In this document: one piece after another, positions 1 to 10,763 of the stretch
Layout: each line of letters opens with the position of its first letter
How positions within the stretch are numbered: the first letter of the stretch is position 1
Source: Nannobrachium achirus
Lineage: Eukaryota; Chordata; Actinopteri; Myctophiformes; Myctophidae
Length of the DNA: 64,000 nt
Assembly (NCBI GenBank): GCA_963921795.1
Contig: OY997642.1
Span: 57,994,021 to 58,058,020, forward strand
Direction: 5' to 3'
Notes under the pieces: generated by a model
The model's database searches: none
What the model saw: the letters and a program-made list of their open reading frames with translations, nothing else
Told to the model about the DNA's origin: nothing
Program-made: the position numbers and the translations under genes

Positions 1-179
1 CATTTCCACAGGAACACACTTTATGCATTATCATACAGTGGTGTGTTCTAGACTTTTTTTGAGGGCATACGATCAGCTACTATTCGTTTGGCCAGGGCAG
101 ACGCTATAGTACATAATCCCTATCAAATACGCTACTTTGAAAGGTTCACGAGGGCAGACGCCGTTCATATTTTATTGTT

Positions 180-880
180 CCTCCATCACGGAGGTATAGA
201 GGCCGGCGCCTGGCGGCGCCGTGCCTGCGAGGGTGTTCCAAGTCGGGCGAGGTGTGGAGGGTAGTCCCCGGTGAGTCCCCAGAACACAGCACTGATCTCA
301 TATAACATTGAAAGACAGACAGACGTATAGAACATATTGAAACGTAAAAAGCATAGCTTTATAATGCTTACCCGGTTCGCTGATCGCAGCACACCTCAGC
401 AGTGCGTCCTTCAGGGCAGGGGGAAACAGCACCGCAGCGACCGGGTCGTCCTCTTCGGCTAAGTCCACGCACGGCCTCATTTGGGTGTATTAGCGCCCGC
501 TGCAACTCCGCTCTCCGGGGCCATACCTATCGGTGCAGCCGGTGGGCGCCGTAAGATGATACACTGCTCCAAACAGCCTGCCTCCGGTCCGGATCACCGC
601 CGTAGCTCCTCCGTCCACTGTGGATGGCTGGCGACGTTCCTTGGCTCCCCCGACACAGCAGCAAAAACACAGAATTCTCTTCAAATCGCCGGCATCAGCG
701 TTCAACGGCATCACCGTTCATCCTCACGCGTCGCCTCAGTCAAGTCCCAAACGCAGCCGCGCAGCAACAAACGAAAGTCCAACTGGTGCTTCGGGTTTTG
801 ATTATGGTCGGTGGCGGCGCTGGGCATGGTTCGGCTGCCTGCTTGGTCTCCATGTGCGGCCATGACTTGCTCTCTGATCA
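180..880. promoter_or_regulatory. CpG-rich block (possible CpG island)
   Basis: CG dinucleotides are frequent and GC content is clearly higher than in the AT-rich surroundings. A short GC palindrome sits near 200-225. Overlapping open frames here are a by-product of few stop codons. A promoter for the possible exon at 372-480 is the simplest reading, but no TATA or other core motif was identified. Confidence 0.4.
372..480 (-). CDS. Possible first coding exon of an unidentified gene (partial)
   Basis: On the minus strand an ATG at 480 opens 36 codons (MRPCVDLAEEDDPVAAVLFP...) ending at a donor (CCGG|GTAAGC near 372). It sits at the edge of a CpG-rich block, as first exons often do. The peptide is acidic and then hydrophobic, with no family that I recognise. 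No downstream exon can be recognised in the 370 bases left in the window. The Kozak context is weak (C at -3). This could be chance coding in a CpG-rich repeat. Confidence 0.3.
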
Positions 881-1194
881 GCGGAGCAACGGTCCGGTAA
901 CTTTTTTACAAAATGGAGTATGGACGCCCCCAACCTACAAAGAAACTAGCCCTTCCCTTCCCCCACTCCTCCTAGGTAAAACGTCTACCTTCCGATCTCT
1001 CTCTCTATCTCTATCTCTCTAAATAATACTACATCTAATGATTTTATAACTAATTCTAGCTCATTCTCTCAATATATCTCTCTCTCCCTCTGATTGCTGT
1101 GTGTAAAAGTCACTGAACTCTGAGACCCTTGTTTCTGGGGGGAACCGGCCAATCAGCATGCTTGAATTTGGTCACATAAGCTGTGATGTCATGC

Positions 1195-1370
1195 AGGGGC
1201 GTCAATTGGGTATGGCAGGGGTATGCAGCTGCCATACCTTGACAGGGGGAAATAATAAAAATGTACTTTTCATCGTGCCTGTTGCTAAGGTATGGCAACA
1301 TGACTGGTGTCTTCACCAGACACCAGTCATGTTGCCATACCTTAGCTTGTTCTGAACTGACGCCACTGAA
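1195..1370. repeat. Foldback element with a perfect 29-bp hairpin
   Basis: Arms at 1284-1312 and 1318-1346 are exact reverse complements with a 5-base loop. Around them, GGCGTCA near 1199 and TGACGCC near 1358 form an outer inverted pair. A second small inverted repeat (GGTATGGCA / TGCCATACC) lies at 1208-1242. The organisation is MITE-like; no clear target duplication was found. Confidence 0.55.
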
Positions 1371-1468
1371 TTGTCATGCATGACGACCGTCCCATCGTCC
1401 AAAAGGGCTGTATCTTGGTTACCGCATAGATCCAACACTGTACTACTGTAATATGAAAAAAAAGCATC

Positions 1469-1540
1469 TGGCGTCATATGACGCCAATATTATTTTCTGG
1501 CATCATTGCCAAGGTCGTGTCGGACGTCATATGACGCCCT
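1469..1540. repeat. Two GCGTCATATGACGC-type palindromes
   Basis: TGGCGTCATATGACGCCA at 1469-1486 is a perfect 18-bp palindrome. A near copy (GACGTCATATGACGCC) follows at 1523-1538. They may be remnants of a terminal repeat; function is unknown. Confidence 0.5.
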
Positions 1541-1579
1541 GGCACTGAAAGTGTTAATAATGTTATTTTATATTTTTTG

Positions 1580-1580
<1 letters not shown>

Positions 1581-1623
<43 letters not shown>

Positions 1624-1680
1624 ACTACTACTAATAAGGGTAATAATAAGTGTAATAATAATAATAATAAATGTAATATA
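1581..1680. repeat. (ACT)n and (AAT)n microsatellites
   Basis: Pure ACT repeats at 1581-1634 are followed by interrupted TAA repeats. A similar trinucleotide tract lies at the matching position of the paralogous block (42170-42220), which suggests it was part of the duplicated unit. Confidence 0.9.
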
Positions 1681-1756
1681 ATAATCAATGTACTCCTAGT
1701 TAGAAAAGAGCATCTTCAGACCTACATATCATTCATAAGAATTCCTATAGAGTCTC

Positions 1757-1925
1757 ACCGTGTTCTGTTGGTTCTGTGGAACAAGAGGAGAGATGATCAG
1801 CTCCGTTGCATTGGTTCAACACATTGCTCTCTGCATCCTCTTTATAAAGCCTGACTGTCTGAAGCAGAAAGGAAAACCACTCCCTTCTCTGGTGATATCT
1901 GATGTGGGTGGGTGGGGCAATGTGT
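1757..1925 (-). promoter_or_regulatory. Second copy of the TATA promoter plus first exon
   Basis: This is a close copy of 42250-42420. It has the same donor (GT at 1758-1757), the same exon text, the same TATA box (1841-1848) and the same upstream purine block (CAGAAAGGAAAACC at 1865-1878). The matching coding exon is not found in the 1.7 kb remaining to its left, where the paralogue has it within 430 bases. It is therefore either an orphan promoter or its gene was separated by insertions and lies outside the window. Confidence 0.65.
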
Positions 1926-1976
1926 CTGCAAATTTTAATTATTGGCAAAAATCCACAAACTGGCAATCACCCTAAA

Positions 1977-2512
1977 TTATTTAAATAGCTCAACACAACC
2001 TTTTATTGCTTCATCGTGTCTTCAAAATGCGTATGGGGTTCGAGTAAATACCCTTTTATTTTTTTGTTTCCTACATTTAAAAAACACATAAAACACAAAA
2101 CACAAAATTAAAAATATATTAATTAGAGGGGGTAAAAGTTCACAAGCATCGCATCCAGACGTGATATTTTCATTTCTGTACTGTAGTTTGGGACCCAGGG
2201 AGACATCAAATGTATCTTTTCGGTCTCGAGCAAACAGGTTTGGGAACAGGTTCTGTTCAACTTAACCCCTTAAAACTTAACAAAATTGAATTGAATTGAA
2301 GCGGCTTATGACATATACACCCGATTAGAATCTGACACCACACCGTACTGCAGTGCATCTGCCTCAACCATTGCGCTGCAGTAGCCTACGGTGAATTTGT
2401 CCCACCCGCTATATTAAACATAATCCTAGGAAATAGTTTATGAACAGTTAAAATAGGTTTCGGTCTCCAAGCCTTTGGCTTGAAACTGTTCTGGTACTTA
2501 TTGTTGGGCGGA
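1977..2512. other. Gene-free stretch, nothing recognised
   Basis: AT-rich sequence with no convincing exon, terminal inverted repeat or known repeat signature. Confidence 0.5.
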
Positions 2513-2513
2513 G

Positions 2514-2514
<1 letters not shown>

Positions 2515-2598
<84 letters not shown>

Positions 2599-2609
2599 GG
2601 GGGGGGGGG
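2515..2609. repeat. (GT)n microsatellite with G run
   Basis: About 40 GT units are followed by a G homopolymer. The poly-His/Thr frame on the other strand is an artefact of this tract. Confidence 0.95.
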
Positions 2610-2639
2610 CCTGATTAAAATATGTTCATTATTCTTTAG

Positions 2640-3330
2640 GTTGGCAATGTGAGACCCCAATGGCGACCCTACTTTGGGGCCTGCTTTGCCTTACTAATTT
2701 GTATGAAGAATGGAGCGTATTTTTGCAGAAACTCGCAAATGGCAAGAAATCACTCTATTCCCACTGAAAAAACCTAGTTTTAAACTTCGAAGTCAGAGAA
2801 GGTCATAAAAATAGCAAAAATAGCTGATCTGCAAGTAAAATGTTCGGCAAATCCCCTGAAAATCTACTGTCTTGCCACCATCTGTAAAACCCCAGAAAAT
2901 TGCATTAGGCAATGTCTCGTCACCCCTTTTTTATGATCTCCATTTTATTGTGATGCATCAGGGCACAGTCGTGACACCGCGTTCCTTTAAATCCTGCCAG
3001 ACCGTTCATTATCTAATCACTCATCATGCACCTGTTGATCGTCATGTTTATTTTTCCATTGTACAAATATGTTCCAAGCCTTAATGACACCCACAACCTT
3101 TAGCTTCCTTGCCAAAAGGAAAACTAGTTTAGCTGGTAGAATGTGATCTCCTCCTGTCCTCAAGTAACCTCTTCAAAGCTAGCAGTCTCTAGGCTATTGC
3201 TATACTATCACTCTGAAAAGAATTGTGCTAAATATCACTAAAAGTTTTAGTGTTGTATTCTTCTTATTTCAAATAAGAAGAATACTGTACTGGAAATGTT
3301 TTGGTATTAATCAAGGGTCCTGGAAGGTCC
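2640..3330. repeat. Dispersed repeat family copy (unit type of the 1024-bp array)
   Basis: Text such as CCCCAGAAAATTGCATTAGG, the CATCAGGGCACAGTCGTGAC block and the AACTAGTTTAGCTGGTAGAA block recurs at 47.8, 48.8, 49.9, 53.0, 55.2, 56.2-56.7, 57.2, 59.1 and 61.7 kb. The identity of the element is unknown. No protein-coding capacity is seen. Confidence 0.75.
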
Positions 3331-3713
3331 TTGAAAAAAATATTTGGCTATGCATTGTTTTTGGCTATTGATTTTATTGATAAAAAATAAAATAAAAATC
3401 TAAAACATGTATAACATCGCACAGGTTTATGGAACATACGTGTTTTTTTTTGTTTTTTTTTGCTGAACGGGCGTGATTGCAGCCTAAATGTATGTGACAA
3501 AAACAGATCTACCATCACCATTCCATACTTTAGTTTTGCTACACTGCCTGTCTTTGGGCATTGCACATACTGTAGGAGTAAGAGCTGAATGTGCTGAATG
3601 GTTGTTATATAGGCCTGGAAATTGGGTTAGAAAGGTTTTGGAAATTCATTGGTTAAATGTGTGGGAACCCTGGAGAGAGAGGGAGCACATTAAATATTTG
3701 CTTTTATGCCTTA
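3331..3713. other. Gene-free stretch, nothing recognised
   Basis: AT-rich intergenic sequence with T homopolymers near 3440-3460. No repeat boundaries or exons were recognised. Confidence 0.45.
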
Positions 3714-3775
3714 TATATTATGCCTTTATTGATTAGCAGGATCTGGATTTGAACCCGTGACACACTGTCAGGCTA
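3714..3775 (-). repeat. Truncated SINE copy (62-bp direct repeat)
   Basis: Identical over 62 bases to 4584-4645. It contains the B box but not the A box. Together the two copies bracket about 810 bases of the 'cactgctcc / GGTGGCGCTA' dispersed repeat. Confidence 0.75.
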
Positions 3776-3787
3776 ACCTCCACCGGC

Positions 3788-3827
<40 letters not shown>

Positions 3828-4583
3828 CGTACGTCCGTCACACGTCACACGTCACACTTTTGCCCTGCTCATATCTCCACAACCGTTGCCCCCATCCATG
3901 CCACATTTTGCACACACACTCCTTACCTGCCAAACTACAACCTCCAAGGACACCCGGAGCTTCAGGGACCCCCAGGTCCCTGGGGGACCCCCAGGTGTAA
4001 AAAATTACCAAATGTGCAAAAATGACCAAATGACCACCCCAACGGGGCTGCTCACGGGGAATTCCTGGGGACCACCCACTCCTGGTGCTCCAGAACGGAT
4101 GCAAAAGTGGTGGCGCCCCCAGTGGAGGACCCCCTCCACTGCAGCTCACATAAAATGCCGTAACTCGGGCTAGGAGCGTCCGGGAGAGCCGGGGCCGGTA
4201 CCTATTCGTCCGCCAAGGCAACGCGGAGACCCCACCCCTCATTTCTCACATGGCCATCTTCTAGCGCCACCTTCAGGCCAATTTTTAAAACACATTTTTG
4301 GACACTGCTCCTACAGTTTTGGCCCTAAAATCAAGCAAATCGCTACACAGTATGTCTACACTCATCCCATCAACATGAATCTGTCCCATATAGCGCCACC
4401 TTCAGGCCGATTTTTAAAAACACATTTTTGGACACTGCTCCTACAGATTTTGCCCTAAAATCACGAAAATCACTACACAGCATGTCTACACTCATGTCAT
4501 CAACATGGATCAGGAAGATTTTGGAAAAACAAATTTTTGCCATATTTGTGGAGATAAGCGGTCCGATTAGGGAGTCTTACTGG
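3776..4583. repeat. Dispersed 'GGTGGCGCTA' repeat with (TCTG)n start
   Basis: It begins with a (TCTG)n tract (3787-3826) and CACGTCACACG text, then GC-rich filler, then units ending TAGCGCCACC with 'ACACATTTTTGGACACTGCTC'-type text. Related copies lie at 8000-8190 (opposite orientation), 46.1-47.26, 50.54-51.55 and 53.48-54.48 kb. It is non-coding. Confidence 0.7.
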
Positions 4584-4690
4584 TATATTATGCCTTTATT
4601 GATTAGCAGGATCTGGATTTGAACCCGTGACACACTGTCAGGCTACACTGAGCCTAGGTGCCTGGACCACTGCGCCAGCGGCCCAGGCCC
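4584..4690 (-). repeat. tRNA-derived SINE
   Basis: Read on the minus strand, a perfect RNA polymerase III A box (TGGCGCAGTGG, 4667-4677) is followed about 40 bases later by a perfect B box (GGTTCAAATCC, 4615-4625), then by an AT-rich tail. This arrangement is diagnostic of a tRNA-headed SINE. The 62 bases 4584-4645 recur exactly at 3714-3775, so a truncated copy without the A box flanks the other side of the 3.8-4.6 kb repeat. Confidence 0.8.
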
Positions 4691-5282
4691 TATAATGTAT
4701 TGTTTTACATTAACACGATGACTGCCAGGGGCCACAAGGTGCCGCTATAGTGCCAGCCATTCCTCCATAAGGCTTCATAGTAACATCCGGTTAACCACGA
4801 AGAAGTGGCTTGTGTTTTTTCTGCAAACAGTGTTATGAACGTGAAATGGAGGCCGAGAGCTAACAGTTAGCTAACAGTTAGAATTTGTTTGAATGATTTT
4901 GGCGACTCATTAATATGTTGCCGTAGATTTGTCGTATCGGTACCCGTAGAGTATTGCATCAGAGGATGCAAGACAAGACAGCCACCAGAAGTAATGTTTG
5001 ATAAGAGCTGTCATTTTCATTGTTCCTATACCCTTACATTACACCACCTACACATGCTCTAATACTTTATCACCAACAGTGAAAAGTTGTTCACCTTAAA
5101 GAAAACCACAACTCTTGAAACTAACAAATGAGTGGGGCAGTGTCAATTAACATAATGGTGCAGGTGTGTTGCCTACATGTGTATTAGCTTTGTTTTTTAT
5201 TTTTCTCAGTTCTCGTTCTGCTGGAATTGTCTAGTCAAGTGATATGTGGTTTGTTCTCTTTCTTGCAGTTCTTGCTGATGAG
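4691..5282. other. Gene-free stretch, nothing recognised
   Basis: Contains a short direct repeat AGCTAACAGTTAGCTAACAG near 4858. No exon or transposon end was recognised. Confidence 0.45.
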
Positions 5283-5286
5283 TTAA

Positions 5287-6473
5287 GGTCCGTACACACT
5301 GAGGGCGAATTGGCGAATAGCGAATTAGCGTATAATTCGCATTTTGTTTAAAACCTTATAAAGTCAATGGAAGCATCCACACCAACCGCAAATTTCGAAA
5401 AAGCGAAAAGGCGTTTTTTTTTTATTCGCCCTTGTGTCAAATTTAGCGAACGTTCAAAGGCGAATTCCTCTCTCTCTGTGTATCAAAGTAAGCTCACTCT
5501 ACCCTATTTCAAGAGAGAGAGAGAGAATGGTGGAGGGACCTTCACGTTGCATTGAGGCCGAGGGGAACGGTGTTTTTCTCCTTTTCCGTGTCTCTCTCTG
5601 TGTGGCAGCGTGGCTGATTGGAAAAAGTACTCCAATGTATTACTGGTAAAAGCATGGTTTATGTATGTTTTAGGCTAATTTATAACTGCAAAAAGACTAA
5701 TGTTTTAAAATAAATCGCTGGGTATTAAATACAAAAGGATCCGAAGTGTAGTGGAGTAGAAGGAAAGTACTGGAAATTGGACTCATCTACAAGTACAGGC
5801 TACTCAAGTAAATGTACTTTTAGTTACTTTCCACCAGCTGCTGCGGGGACCTGCCAGTATGCAGGGACACGGGCGGAGGAGGAACGGTGAACGCTCTGCT
5901 CCCCTGGCTTCCCCTCTCTCTCTCTGGCCAAATGCACTGCGTGCAGAGAGGGGCGATATAATACGAAGAGCGCACTGTCTCGCAAACAGGGAGCGCGTGT
6001 ACTATTTGTTTCCCTGGACCCTAGCTGTCTCCGTTCTACTCTCTCCTCTCTTCTCTTCTCCTTTCTCCTGCGCCATAGGCAGATAATCACCCCCTCATTT
6101 AGGCGGAGGGGGAACGGTGAACGAGTGTTGTCTCTTCTGTGATGTGATGGGTTGTGTGCCCCGGTGAAGACTTCTATTCTTCTTTTTCTTTTTATTATTT
6201 AATAGGCTAACAACCACGGCCAGGTCATCATCACTTGAGGAAGTAGTTTCCATTGTTTTATTTGTTTCCCCGGCCGTTCTCCTCTCTCCTCTCTCTCCTT
6301 TCCTTTCCTTTCTCCTGTGGCTACAGGCAGATATCACCCCCTCGTTTTTAGGCGAATTAAGCGAATATTATACGCATTTTTGGTGTGTATGGAAAAAGGC
6401 GAATCGCGAATATTTCGCCTTTTAGGTTCGCTTATTCACGTCGCTTTCGCTAATTCGCCCGTCTGGACAGAGC
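5287..6473. mobile_element. TTAA-flanked MITE (about 1.19 kb)
   Basis: TTAA at 5283-5286 and 6474-6477 flanks imperfect inverted ends: GGTCCGTACACACTGAGGGC against GCTCTGTCCAGACGGGC on the opposite strand, followed by GCGAAT-rich subterminal repeats on both sides. TTAA target choice suits piggyBac or Kolobok elements. The interior holds (CT)n tracts and, near 5735-5840, a fragment of the CAGTGGTGGAAA hAT MITE also seen at 9434-9605. No transposase is present. Confidence 0.65.
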
Positions 6474-6697
6474 TTAAGCCTTGATAATTCACCTTCCAGG
6501 AGGCCAAAGCCGGAGGTAGTTATCACTTCTCGCCTATCTAAAGACTTTTGTAAAGGAATTTTATTTTATAGAATGAAGGAATTCCCAAACATATCAGTGC
6601 TACACGACTCGGATGGGAAAAAAAAAATTAGCTCTTCTGAGAGTTAAAGTGCTGTGTGCAGAGACTGGTCTGACATCATCCAGAATGGATAATGTCT

Positions 6698-7765
6698 AAA
6701 GCCGGCCGTACACTAACCAATAATCGGGCCATTTAATTACCCTCCCGACAATCGGGCTGCCACCGACTGAAACGGGCCCGACTATCGGGCATGAATGTCG
6801 TCTAGCGTGAGGTCTCACAGATCCACTCGGAGCCCAGCCGAGTGGCTCGGAGGGCGATCGGGGCCAGCCCGACTCTTTTCAAACATGTTTGATATTTTTC
6901 TGGGATCCCGTCTGGAACAGCACTGCAGCGGGTGACCGAGAGAAAGACAGCTGCAGCTGATCGACAGATCTCTCTCTCTTTTTCTCTCTCCATCTCTCCC
7001 TCCCTCCCTCACTCTCTCTCACTCACACACATACCGGTACATGCACACGCGCGCACACGCAGACACACTTTTCATACCGTCCACATCCATCCGCCCAGGT
7101 TGTATCATGATTGCTTGCGATGGGAATTAAAACTCAATGGTAGCAAGTTAGTTTTATATCAGCAGAAATAGTCACTACCAGTCACAGACTGGAGTGGGAA
7201 CAGCACACGAGTGACACGACATCTCGCTTTGCTCTTGCAAGTACACGCCCACTACCTGATCTACAAACCCTACAATGTGGCGGAGGGACACAGTTTGATC
7301 TTGGAAATCTAATGTTCTGTGCGCCACACAGTCATACGACTAATCATAAATCAGGCACCATGAGAAGCAGACAGCACGCAGCACTCAAAGTTTAGCAGTG
7401 ATAGAGAGAGGGTAAAAGTCAGAGAGTTGAACAGAGGCATGGATGGACATGAAACGTGTGAAAGTGAACTCATAGTATCATCAAAATGGGACCCAAATTC
7501 CTTATTGAAGCGTTTTTTTTTTTCCTCCATTGCGCGAAGCGATGGTGTGTTGTGTGGATAACGTTAATGTGTTTTTGTTGTGCGTGTGCGGTGTGTGCGT
7601 GCATGCGTGTGTGTGTGTTGCTGTTGCAAGGCGAAGAACAGCCCCCGTGACATTTTGTATTCATTATATTATGTATTATTGCTTTGTTCAGGCCCGACTC
7701 AATCTGAATAGAATCCTGTAGCGTGCGGAGCACCCGACTCTTCAAAACGGCTAGTGTGAGCTGTT
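6698..7765. mobile_element. Probable MITE with CCCGACTATCGGG-rich ends
   Basis: The left edge carries CCGTACACTAACCAATAATC and several ATCGGGC motifs. Toward the right, CACCCGACTC and CGGCTAGTGTGAGC read as a diverged inverted counterpart. The interior has CT, CA and GT microsatellites. Boundaries are approximate and no clean target duplication was found. Confidence 0.4.
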
Positions 7766-7999
7766 TAGATTATCTGGTCAGAGAATCTGAAAAAATGATC
7801 CTGTAGTGTTTAATGCTACCCGATTCAATCGCGCCCGACTATCTGCTAATTTATGGCAAGCTTTAGCCAGAGTCCTCTTCTCTGCCAATGACACCACCGA
7901 GTCCAGCTCGGCCCCTGTCACCTTGCCAGCCTGCCTAATCAGTCTGCCATTGCCTCCCCAGCACACCACAGCATAGAAAACCAGTAAGACTCTCTAATC

Positions 8000-8190
8000 C
8001 GGAGAGGTGACGCTAGAAGAGGGGCATGTGAGAAATGAGGGGTGGAGGTTGTGGTTTCCCAGCCAAGGAGTGTGTGTGCAAAGTTTGGCATGGATAGGGG
8101 CAAAGGTGCCGGAGATAAGAGTAGGGCCAAAAGTGTGACGTGACAGACAGAGGGACTGACGGAGGGACTGACTGACAGACAGCCGGTGGA
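8000..8190. repeat. Dispersed 'GGTGGCGCTA' repeat fragment (inverted)
   Basis: Matches 46.84-47.0 kb and the reverse complement of 3.8-4.25 kb: GAGAAATGAGGGGTGGAGG, AGTTTGGCATGGAT, AAAAGTGTGACGTG and the GACTGAC tandem motif. Confidence 0.65.
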
Positions 8191-9206
8191 GGTTTTCATA
8201 GTAACTGCGACCCCACTGAACATCTGCAGGAGCTGACCGAGGGGTTGTGTGGAGTGTATTGACTGTATTCCAGTGTCTATTTAGGCTGTCACTAGCATGC
8301 ACGTGTGTGTTAGGAGGGCCTGGGGGTCCATAAGACTTGTGTCGCTTCACGCTTCCCCTTTCCTCCGCGTGACACGGTTTCATTCCTTGTGTGTGCATCG
8401 TGCTGACACGCAAAAAGCCCCAGCAGGTTGCCCTTGCATGTCTCTCTCCTGCTGGAAGGCCTTAGAGGGAAGTGAGAGCAGTGCTGGGACATTTCTCTCA
8501 GAAGTAGTTCCTCTTGCAGGAGGTCAACCAAGTGCATCATGTCAAAAAGTATAAACATGTTTAATTCTGTCTGGAGAGAATTAATTAAAATATGATCTGC
8601 TCTTGTCTAATCGAATCCTCTTTGATTTAGTGATGTTTGCAATCACAATAAATCATATATCGCATCCTCACTGTCATTACATTTACACCCCTGCCCCAAC
8701 CACCAGGGCAGACACACACACACGCACGCACGCACACACGCACGCACGCACGCACGCACGCACGCACAAACACACACACACACACACACACACACAAAGT
8801 CATTGGTCAACTAACTTTTAACGTAATTGCCTCTATAATCAGTCATGTATTTAGAACATTGTACTATATTTTCCAAGATGTGTGTGCATTTTTTTAATTC
8901 TTCTTATATACAAACTGTACTTATATAACCCGCATGGGTATGTTATTGCATGTTACTGCAAGTGCATGCTGTACAGTATGTAACAGACTGTAGTTGTGTT
9001 CATAGCTTTACATGGTTATGTCATTGTCATTGCATGATTTTTTTTTTTTTTTTTTTGTGGGTTATGTGGGTGGGAGCTGCCAGTTACAGGAGAGTTTTTG
9101 TTTTGCATCCTTTCCTTTCTCTGTGATTACTGTATCCTTTATTACTTGTGATAAGGACCTCCTAAAAACGAGATGATGATGAACCTCAAGGGGTTTATCC
9201 TTCTAA
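8191..9206. other. Gene-free stretch with mixed CA/CG microsatellite
   Basis: Only a (CA)/(CGCA) tract at 8715-8796 and a T homopolymer at 9040-9056 stand out. No exon is supported. Confidence 0.6.
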
Positions 9207-9406
9207 NNNNNNNNNNNNNNNNNNNNNNNNNNNNNNNNNNNNNNNNNNNNNNNNNNNNNNNNNNNNNNNNNNNNNNNNNNNNNNNNNNNNNNNNNNNNNN
9301 NNNNNNNNNNNNNNNNNNNNNNNNNNNNNNNNNNNNNNNNNNNNNNNNNNNNNNNNNNNNNNNNNNNNNNNNNNNNNNNNNNNNNNNNNNNNNNNNNNNN
9401 NNNNNN
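9207..9406. other. Assembly gap (200 N)
   Basis: Run of exactly 200 unknown bases. Any translated frame through it is meaningless. Confidence 0.99.
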
Positions 9407-9433
9407 TCTCCGTGTGAGGGTGCATGCTGCCGC

Positions 9434-9605
9434 CAGTGGTGGAAAATACTTTGCAAAGTAACTAGTAACTACAGTTTTAAACTATATTGATGAGTAAAAA
9501 TACAATATTTGGATCCGAGATGTAATGGAGTAATGGACATACTCAAGGACAAATACATACAAGTACAGTACTCAAGTAAATGTTCTTAGTTACTTTACAC
9601 CACTG
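9434..9605. mobile_element. hAT-type MITE (CAGTGGTG... ends)
   Basis: Starts CAGTGGTGGAAAATAC and ends TTACTTTACACCACTG, an inverted pair. Flanking octamers GCTGCCGC and GCTGCTGC match at 7 of 8 positions, the length expected for hAT. It has no coding capacity. Confidence 0.8.
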
Positions 9606-9904
9606 GCTGCTGCTAACTGTGACTGTCTGCAAGTAGCAGTGAGGGGCAGGGACGTGCTGGCCATTGGGAAAAGCGGGACAACTCCCGAACGGCCGGTTCA
9701 TTCCTGGCCGGTCCAGGTCGGCCATTAGGAAAAAATTAAAAATAAAATGTCGGCCTTCGTTCCATTTTGTGGGCTGGGCGGCCAACAAAGTAAATCGTCA
9801 CAGTCGGGCAGAAACCTTGTATCTCCAAGTTTCAGTCAATTTGTAAATTTTTTCGCAAAGCAAAGCCCTGCTTCATCATACAAGGCCGTTGCACAAAATT
9901 AGTG

Positions 9905-9975
9905 AAAACAGCAGATCTACAAGCACACAACGCCTCGCGGTGCGAGGCGTTTGTGTGCTTGCAAATGGCAAATCT
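9905..9975. repeat. Short hairpin family member
   Basis: GCAGATCTACAAGCACACAA pairs with the later TTGTGTGCTTGCAAAT. The apex is a GC-rich inverted octamer with a 3-base loop. Compared with the family consensus (AAGCTCACAA / TTGTGAGCTT), both arms carry the matching T-to-A and A-to-T change. Confidence 0.75.
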
Positions 9976-9990
9976 TTGAGTAGCAGCAGT

Positions 9991-10018
9991 GCTATAGAGA
10001 GAGATCTCTCTCTATAGC
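9991..10018. repeat. Perfect 28-bp palindrome
   Basis: GCTATAGAGAGAGA followed directly by its reverse complement, with no spacer. It lies 20 bases beyond the hairpin-family copy at 9905-9975. Confidence 0.85.
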
Positions 10019-10384
10019 GCGCAATGAGGGCCTCTCCAACTCTTTTTCCCGGTCTGAATCAGGGGCCCAGCACATCCCTGGTGAGGGGCTTCTCACTGCC
10101 TGGCTGCTGCTGGGAAACCCTTGGGGTGGTGGCCTCTGCTGTGATGTGATGGTTGTGTGATGCCAGCCCCAAAACATTTTGCACCACAAATAACTTTATT
10201 CAAGTTGACGAATTTTACATGCATATTCGCGTTGCGGTAGGTGTGTAGCCTATAGAAAAAAGCAGAGAAATTCGCACAGTGGTCATGGCATTCATTATGG
10301 TCACCATGGCATTCTTACCCTGATATAGTTGACTACTGGTATTCCTACTGCAATTTAACCATTGCATAGTGGAAAACAGTGCAT

Positions 10385-10740
10385 TAACCACTTATGCCCT
10401 ACAGCAGGGTCTACGCTTTTCTTCACCAGGGACCCCTTAGCTGAAAGAGAGATGCAGCACGGACCCCCACTACTAGTGAATAGAATAAAATTACCCCCCC
10501 CCCACACACACACACACACACCAAACCTCTTTGCTGAAAATAGCAGATTTACAAGCCTACAATGCCTCACAGCACAAGGCGTTGTGGATTTGTAGATCTT
10601 TTTTTTTTTGGGGGGGGGGGGGGGTGAATGTTCCCTTCAGAATAAGGATTCTTATGGTTCAATTGGTTAGTGTAAACAAATAAAAAGATTTGGCGGCCCC
10701 CCAGTTCTAATTCTGAGGACCCCCTGTTGAAGACTAGTAA
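10385..10740. mobile_element. Diverged 'GGACCCC' repeat carrying a hairpin-family copy
   Basis: Text GGGACCCCTTAGCTGAAAGA... and ...TTCCCTTCAGAATAAGGATT is shared with 29190-29500. The hairpin copy (10536-10600) sits in the middle, while at 29.4 kb its position is collapsed. Carriers of this type resemble hAT MITEs whose ends read CAGTGGTTCTCAA; ends here are eroded. Confidence 0.55.
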
Positions 10741-10763
10741 TACTTCATGTCTGGGTCCTCCAG

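Noticed and set aside
481..1022. Overlapping plus-strand open frames in the first kilobase
   Set aside because: They lie in a CpG-rich block with few stops and end in (CT)n; no family resemblance, no splice logic and frames overlap each other.
1..1740. Search for the coding exon expected beside the left promoter copy
   Set aside because: No sequence resembling the 41.7-41.8 kb exon was found in either strand of this interval.
4600..4690. Functional tRNA gene
   Set aside because: A and B boxes are intact but the cloverleaf acceptor and anticodon parts do not form a proper tRNA, and a 62-bp tail copy nearby shows it is a SINE.
9142..9490. Open frames through the N gap
   Set aside because: Unknown bases remove stop codons; nothing is coded that can be read.
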